Position numbers and translations under genes: made by a program
NCBI GenBank assembly: GCA_016584305.1
Contig: JACEEZ010002771.1
Coordinates: 313,501 to 377,500, forward strand
Reading direction: 5' to 3'
DNA length: 64,000 nt
Source: Chionoecetes opilio
Lineage: Eukaryota > Arthropoda > Malacostraca > Decapoda > Majidae
In this document: one piece after another, positions 47,946 to 64,000 of the stretch
Layout of the letters: every line of letters begins with the position of its first letter
Position numbering within the stretch: position 1 is the first letter of the stretch
Notes under the pieces: generated by a model
Database searches by the model: none
What the model was told of the DNA's origin: nothing
The model's input: the letters and a program-made list of their open reading frames with translations, nothing else

Positions 47946-48245
47946 GGACTCCGTAGTGTAAGGGTTAGCATGCTCGGCTCACAACCGAGAAGTCCCGGGT
48001 TCGATCCCCGGGCGGAGCGAAGACAGACGGGCGGTCTTCTTAAAACCCGAGCCCCTATCCACCCAGCAGTGAATGGGTACCGGGTGTTAGCCGGGGGTTT
48101 GTGACCCGCCTCCCGGGGTGGTGGCTTCGGCCAACACTAAAACACTAAGGATGAATGATAAAATAAATGTTGATATGGAGACGGGGCCATACGAGCGTTG
48201 TTCAGGCCCTGTAAAATACAACTAGATGAATACAACTAGATGATG
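47946..48245 (+). mobile_element. tRNA-Val(CAC)-derived SINE
   Basis: 47946-48017 resembles tRNA-Val: A-box region GTAGTGTAAGGGTTAGCA, anticodon stem CTCGG/CCGAG with loop CTCACAA (anticodon CAC), B box GGTTCGATCCC. The acceptor stem is imperfect and a SINE body follows (AATGGGTACCGGGTGTTAGC) ending in ACTAGATGAATAC repeats. It is a retroelement rather than a working tRNA gene. Confidence 0.8.
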
Positions 48246-48448
48246 AATACACCACACACACACACACACACACACACATACCTGACACGTCCACACCACA
48301 CATCAACTAATAACTGCACATTTCAAGAGTCAAATGCCACAAAGTTTCGTGCATCTTGAAAAGTTCCGTGCACTGGCGTCACACGGGGCACTCTGACATC
48401 ACACTCTTGGCGTCACTTTCGGCACACTGGCATTACACGGCCATCTGT

Positions 48449-48597
48449 TTACACTCAACACCCCGAAGGTACAAACGCGTTAGGTATCTTCCATAAATGT
48501 TTTTGCCAAGTAATATGTTTTGAAGATAAATTTCGCGTTTCCTGGCACACTTATGATAGGAATGGTAGTTTTTATATCAAATATAACCTTTTCTGGA
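48449..48597 (+). repeat. Dispersed ~150-bp repeat, copy 2
   Basis: Second copy of the block at 47060-47212. Confidence 0.7.
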
Positions 48598-50077
48598 GTA
48601 TCTTGGTATCTTGGCGTCACACTGAGTATCTTGGCGTTCCCTCTATATAGACTTTACGGTTAACACATGTGAATACCTGGTGGGTCTGCATCACACAATT
48701 GAGTCAGTGAGTCATTCCACAAGTGTTCCGGGTCTCTCGATCCTCTCTACGCTCTTGAGGGAATAGGACATCAACACAACACACACAACGCAACACAAAG
48801 GATCCGACGCAACACAAGTTATTAATGACTATCTGAAAGGCACCATACGTGTTAGAAACTTGTGATAACCTGAGGAAAAAATTGATATCGGCAGTAATTA
48901 TATTTTCTATTTTTCTTTCGTGAACCGTCCATCAATGAATATTTGTTCATTATTTAATCATATGTCGTAATCACACGATACTGTGATTCTATACAACATT
49001 ACTCTCTCTCTCTCTCTGCAAGTGTCTCCTTTATTTGTACAGATGAAAATATAAAATGCAGAGGATGTCACTTGGTGTTTCCAGGCCATCCTCTCACAGA
49101 ACAGACGAGAGCCTTCAACGCAGGGACGCTATTGCAAAAGAGAACAAGGGCGGCCAACAGGAGGCACTCGTTTAGATCTGTGCCAAGGAAGGTGTTCGCC
49201 AACGCCCCCACACTAAACGCTACAACAACGGTACGTATACAAAGGTGAACCCGGCACGAAGACTTACGCTAATATTAATACACATATATACCACAGCAAG
49301 TACAAATCTCAGAGCGATACTACGGCGGCACTGCACATAGGACGGTACTTATGGACGGTACTTATGAATCGTGACGGTACAGGACGGTATATGTAGGTGA
49401 CGGTGCTGCATGGTATGAACACGTGGAGGCAAGGCCAAGGATATAGAGAATTCCCTTGTCCTTCCCTCCCTTCTAAATTCCCTTGGCCTTGCGTGGGGGT
49501 ACTGACTGATAAGACCCCGCACACCTAGACGTAACATTTGGTCGCTAGCTATGCCGTCGCCTCGCCGCCTCATGGGTGAGAGGCTCGGCTGACGAGTTAA
49601 CAAGACTACGGTAACACTACTGAAGAAGGAGAAAGGTATACTAGTGTCTGTAAATACTATTGCTGACTATTGCATTAATGGATACTACTGTTAATACTGT
49701 TTATTAGGAATGTGTTAGGTAAAATAATATTTGGTGTCAATGGTGGTATAGAAGTAGTAGTTGTAGTAGTAGTAAGGAATATAGACTTAATGTACAGTAC
49801 TACGTGTTACATCAAACTTAAACGGAACTCTGCCTCGGTGCTACTAATGAATTAAAACTATAATGCAAATACTACCCCGAGAGCAGAAGTTTTGGGAACC
49901 AACGTGGTCATTATTAGCTTACCTTTATACAGAGAAGGAGGGAGGTAGGGTGTGAGGAGGAGGGAGGTAGCATTAAGGGAAGGACGGAGGGAAGGTGGGA
50001 GGTAGGGGCGTTAGGACGGAGGGGGGAGGGAGGTAGAGGTGTTTGGAGGGAAAGAGGGAAGGAGGGAGGGCGGACGT
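48598..50077. other. 3' flank of the homeobox gene
   Basis: No gene is seen. A short cluster of GACGGTAC motifs occurs at 49340-49390, and GGGAGG-rich sequence precedes the stop codon. It probably includes the 3' UTR (possible AATAAA on the minus strand at 49705-49700). Confidence 0.4.
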
Positions 50078-59186
<9,109 letters not shown>

Positions 59187-59712
59187 ACACTTCAACTTCC
59201 CCGATCCCGCCTATATATCCACACACGACTATAATTTTTAAAGATGGAAAAAGGTCATCGAAGGTACGTGCACGGAAAAAAAAGTTATGTAGAGAAAGGA
59301 AGAAAGAAGAAAATTATGATTTGTAAAAGATATGAATCAACCTTGGTGTTTTTTGCTCTTTTTTTTTGTCTTGAAATGAAGGAAATCTTTTTTTTTTAGA
59401 GTCATTATCATCAATCATTATTACCACCATCATCATCACCGTCACAAGCTTCCCTCAAGGTCTTTTTTTACAGTGATTTTCTCCCTTTTAGGTTTTAGAG
59501 AGATAATGGTGCCTTGAAAAATGAAACACCTTAACCATTACTCTCACATGTGACGTCATTTTGTGCACACCCTTAACACTCCTTAACAAAGACCCTTAAG
59601 AAAGCTCTATCAAGGAAAAGATAATTAAAAAAACCTAATATAACCCCTAATAAAACCCACACGAGGGAAAATAATCGTTAATTTACATATCCTACTACTT
59701 TTTTGAGTAAAT

Positions 59713-60236
59713 TACAAGTATACGCAACAGGTAAAATATATAGTTTGAGTCTTGTATATATGTAACACACCTTTATTTATTTATTTATGTATATATTTTT
59801 TCGGGGGTCTATATAGGTTAATTTAAGAGCATTATATTTTTTTTACATGACGCAGATATGATACGCGACAAGTAAAGTAGCTTGAGTCTTTATATGTAAC
59901 ACACCTTTATTTTATTTTTTAGGGGGTGTCTATATACGTAGGTTAATTTAAGAGCACTATATATATTTTTACATGCCGCAGATATGATACGCGACAGATA
60001 AAGTAGCTTGAGTCTTGTATATAAGTAACACAGTATCATATTTTTTTAGGTGGGTCTATATAGGTTAATTTAAGAGCATTATAGTTTTTGTACAAGACGC
60101 AGGTATGATACACGACAGGTAAAGTATAGTTTGAATCTTTATAAGTAACACACCTTTCATTTATATATATTTTGGGGAAATCTATATAGGTTAATTTAAA
60201 AGCATTATATTTTTTTACATGACGCAGGTATGATTT
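59713..60236. repeat. About 125-bp tandem repeat, four copies
   Basis: GATACGCGACA..GTAAAGTAGCTTGAGTCT, TAACACACCTTTATTT and TAGGTTAATTTAAGAGCA recur at about 59717, 59860, 59986 and 60106, diverged by roughly a tenth. Confidence 0.85.
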
Positions 60237-60351
60237 TTGAATGTGATGAATGTGTGTTTGTCACGCGGGTCATTATCTGCGCCAAGGCAGCCCATTCAAG
60301 GCGTGTCTGTCAGGGAATAACACTACACTGATTTCTCCTTGTAAGTACAGC

Positions 60352-60361
60352 CTGTGTGTGT

Positions 60362-60450
<89 letters not shown>
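60352..60450. repeat. (TG)n microsatellite
   Basis: About 45 TG units with two interruptions. Confidence 0.95.
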
Positions 60451-60451
<1 letters not shown>

Positions 60452-60480
60452 CCCTTCGTTTCTGTTGTTGTTGTTGTTGT

Positions 60481-61620
<1,140 letters not shown>

Positions 61621-61649
61621 CCAAAAGGAAGAGAGGGAGGGAGAAGAAG

Positions 61650-62705
61650 GGAAGAGGGAGGGACATTTAAGAGAATAAAGGAAGGAGGGAAGTAAAAGAG
61701 AGGGAGAAGGAGGGAAATAAAAGAGAGAGAGACGGAAGGAAGGAAGTAAGAGAGGAAGAGGGAGGGAAATAAAAGAGAGAGAGACGGAAGGAAGGAAGTA
61801 AGAGAGGAAGAGGGAGGGAAATAAAAGAGAGAGAGACGGAAGGAAGGAAGTAAGAGAGGATGAGGGAGGGAAATAAAAGAGAGAGAGAGACGGAAGGAAG
61901 GAAGTAAGAGAGGAAGAGGGAGGGAAATAAAAGAGAGAGAGACGGAAGGAAGGAAGTAAGAGAGGATGAGGAGGGAAATAAAAGAGAGAGAGGACGGAAG
62001 GAAGGAAGTAAGAGAGGAAGAGGAGGGAAATAAAAGAGAGAGGGACGGAAGGAAGGAAGTAAGAGAGGAAGAGAGAGGGAAATAAAGAGAGAGAGACGAA
62101 AGGAAGGAAGTAAGAGAGGAAGAGGGAGGGAAATAAAAGAGAGAGGGACGGAAGGAAGGAAGTAAGAGAGGAAGAGGGAGGGAAAATAAAAGAGAGAGGG
62201 ACGGAAGGAAGGAAGTAAGAGAGGAAGAGGGAGGAAAAAAAGAGAGAGAACGGAAGGAAGGAAGTAAGAGAGGAAGAGGGAGGGAAATAAAAGAGAGAAG
62301 AGACGGAAGGAAGGAAGTAAGAGAGGAAGAGGGAGGGAAATAAAAAGAGAGAAGGAAGGAAGGAAGGAAGTAAGAGAGGAAGAGGGAGGGAAATAAAAGA
62401 GAGAAGGAAGGAAGGAAGTAAGAGAGGAAGAGGGAGGGAAATAAAAGAGAGAAGGAAGGAAGGAAGTAAGAGAGGAAGAGGGAGGGAAATAAAAGAGAGA
62501 AGGAAGGAAGGAAGGAAGTAAGAGAGGAAGAGGGAGGGAAATAAAAGAGAGAGAGACGGAAGGAAGGAAGTAAGAGAGGAAGAGGGAGGGAAATAAAAGA
62601 GAGAAGGAAGGAAGGAAGTAAGAGAGGAAGAGGGAGGGAAATAAAAGAGAGAAGGAAGGAAGGAAGGAAGTAAAAGGGAGGAAAAGGGAGGGAAATAGAG
62701 GAAGA
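61650..62705. repeat. Purine-rich tandem array, about 58-bp unit
   Basis: GGAAGTAAGAGAGGAAGAGG followed by GAGGGAAATAAAAGAGAGAG and ACGGAAGGAA repeats about 18 times with variable GA and GGAA run lengths. One strand is almost free of pyrimidines. Confidence 0.92.
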
Positions 62706-62877
62706 GGTGGAGCCATAATATATAATGGGAGAGCATGAATGGTGGTGGTGGTAGGTGTGGAAAATGGAGACATATAGTGTTGTGGTAATGGTGGTGGTGG
62801 TGGTGTGGTATAAAATAACAATAGAAGTGGTGATTGTTGTGGAAGTGGTATTGAATGGTGACTGTGGTTGTAGAATT

Positions 62878-62907
62878 ATAGTAGTAGTAGTAGTAGTAGT
62901 AGTAGTT

Positions 62908-62952
<45 letters not shown>

Positions 62953-62977
62953 ATAGAAGTAGTAGTAGTAATAGTAA

Positions 62978-63054
<77 letters not shown>

Positions 63055-63066
63055 TAGTAGTAGTAA

Positions 63067-63140
<74 letters not shown>
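62878..63140. repeat. (TAG)n microsatellite
   Basis: About 85 TAG units with a few AAT/AAG interruptions. Confidence 0.95.
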
Positions 63141-63146
<6 letters not shown>

Positions 63147-63507
63147 ATGGTGGTGTAGCCTATGTGATTTAGAAAGATAGAAATAATATAATTGAAAAAA
63201 AAAGGAAAAGAGGTAAGAAGGAAGAAGAGAGGAAAGAAGGAAGAGAAGAAGACAGGATGCAGGAAAGTGAGAGAAAAACAATGAAAATAGAATGAAAAGA
63301 AGTAAGAAAAAAGGAAAAAATAGTCAGAAGGAAGCAAGAAAGAAAAAAAAATCTAAGTAAAGAGGAAAGAAACTGCTAAAAAGACCTAAATATCATCACC
63401 ACATCATCATCATCATCACGTCACCATAACGAGTATTGGACGCGTCTCTTTATCATTCTTTTCTCCGCCATCAAATTGTGGGGGACTAGGGAGGGAGGGG
63501 GGGGGGG

Positions 63508-64000
<493 letters not shown>

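Noticed and set aside
47946..48017. Functional tRNA-Val gene
   Set aside because: The acceptor stem is imperfect and the sequence continues into a SINE body with a repeated tail.

Overview
The window is a piece of a eukaryotic nuclear genome. Spliced genes with canonical GT..AG introns, very dense microsatellites ((GA)n, (CA)n, (TAG)n), many minisatellites, decayed non-LTR retrotransposons, tRNA-derived SINEs and short TTAGG-type motifs point to an arthropod, most probably a decapod crustacean. The species cannot be fixed from sequence alone.

Four protein-coding genes could be assembled by joining exons by hand in consistent reading phase. (1) Plus strand, 3053-14055: a secreted or surface protein with two tandem Cache + EGF-like modules resembling the ectodomain of GPR158/GPR179. 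It has no seven-helix region, ends in a hydrophobic tail, and its 5' end was not found. (2) Minus strand, 23233-17780: a complete 8-exon gene for a 452-residue, N-terminally membrane-anchored, GalT/HIT-fold protein. (3) Minus strand, 46012-33499: a complete 14-exon EXOC8 (Exo84, exocyst) gene of 716 residues. (4) Minus strand, 57539-50078: the last three coding exons of an aristaless-like paired-class homeobox gene. Its 5' part lies to the right, beyond recognisable sequence and probably outside the window.

Layout: 1-3050 is repeat-bearing upstream sequence. 3053-14055 is gene 1, with a 37-copy 34-bp array, a large palindrome and SINE remains in its introns. 14056-17779 holds a dead RTE-like LINE and SINEs. 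17780-23233 is gene 2. 23234-33498 is a transposon graveyard with nested and inverted elements. 33499-46012 is EXOC8 with several mobile elements in its introns. 46013-50077 is intergenic, with microsatellites and a tRNA-Val-derived SINE. 50078-57539 is the homeobox 3' part. 57540-64000 is almost entirely tandem and simple repeat, presumably a homeobox intron.

The genes show no functional linkage. The most interesting structures are: a minisatellite that repeats the EXOC8 exon-5 splice donor five times; a family of TTAA-bounded ~212-bp MITEs, several of them very close to exon boundaries; two inverted 878-bp elements, one holding a nested palindrome-rich insert; several near-perfect foldback palindromes; and the doubled Cache-EGF architecture of gene 1.
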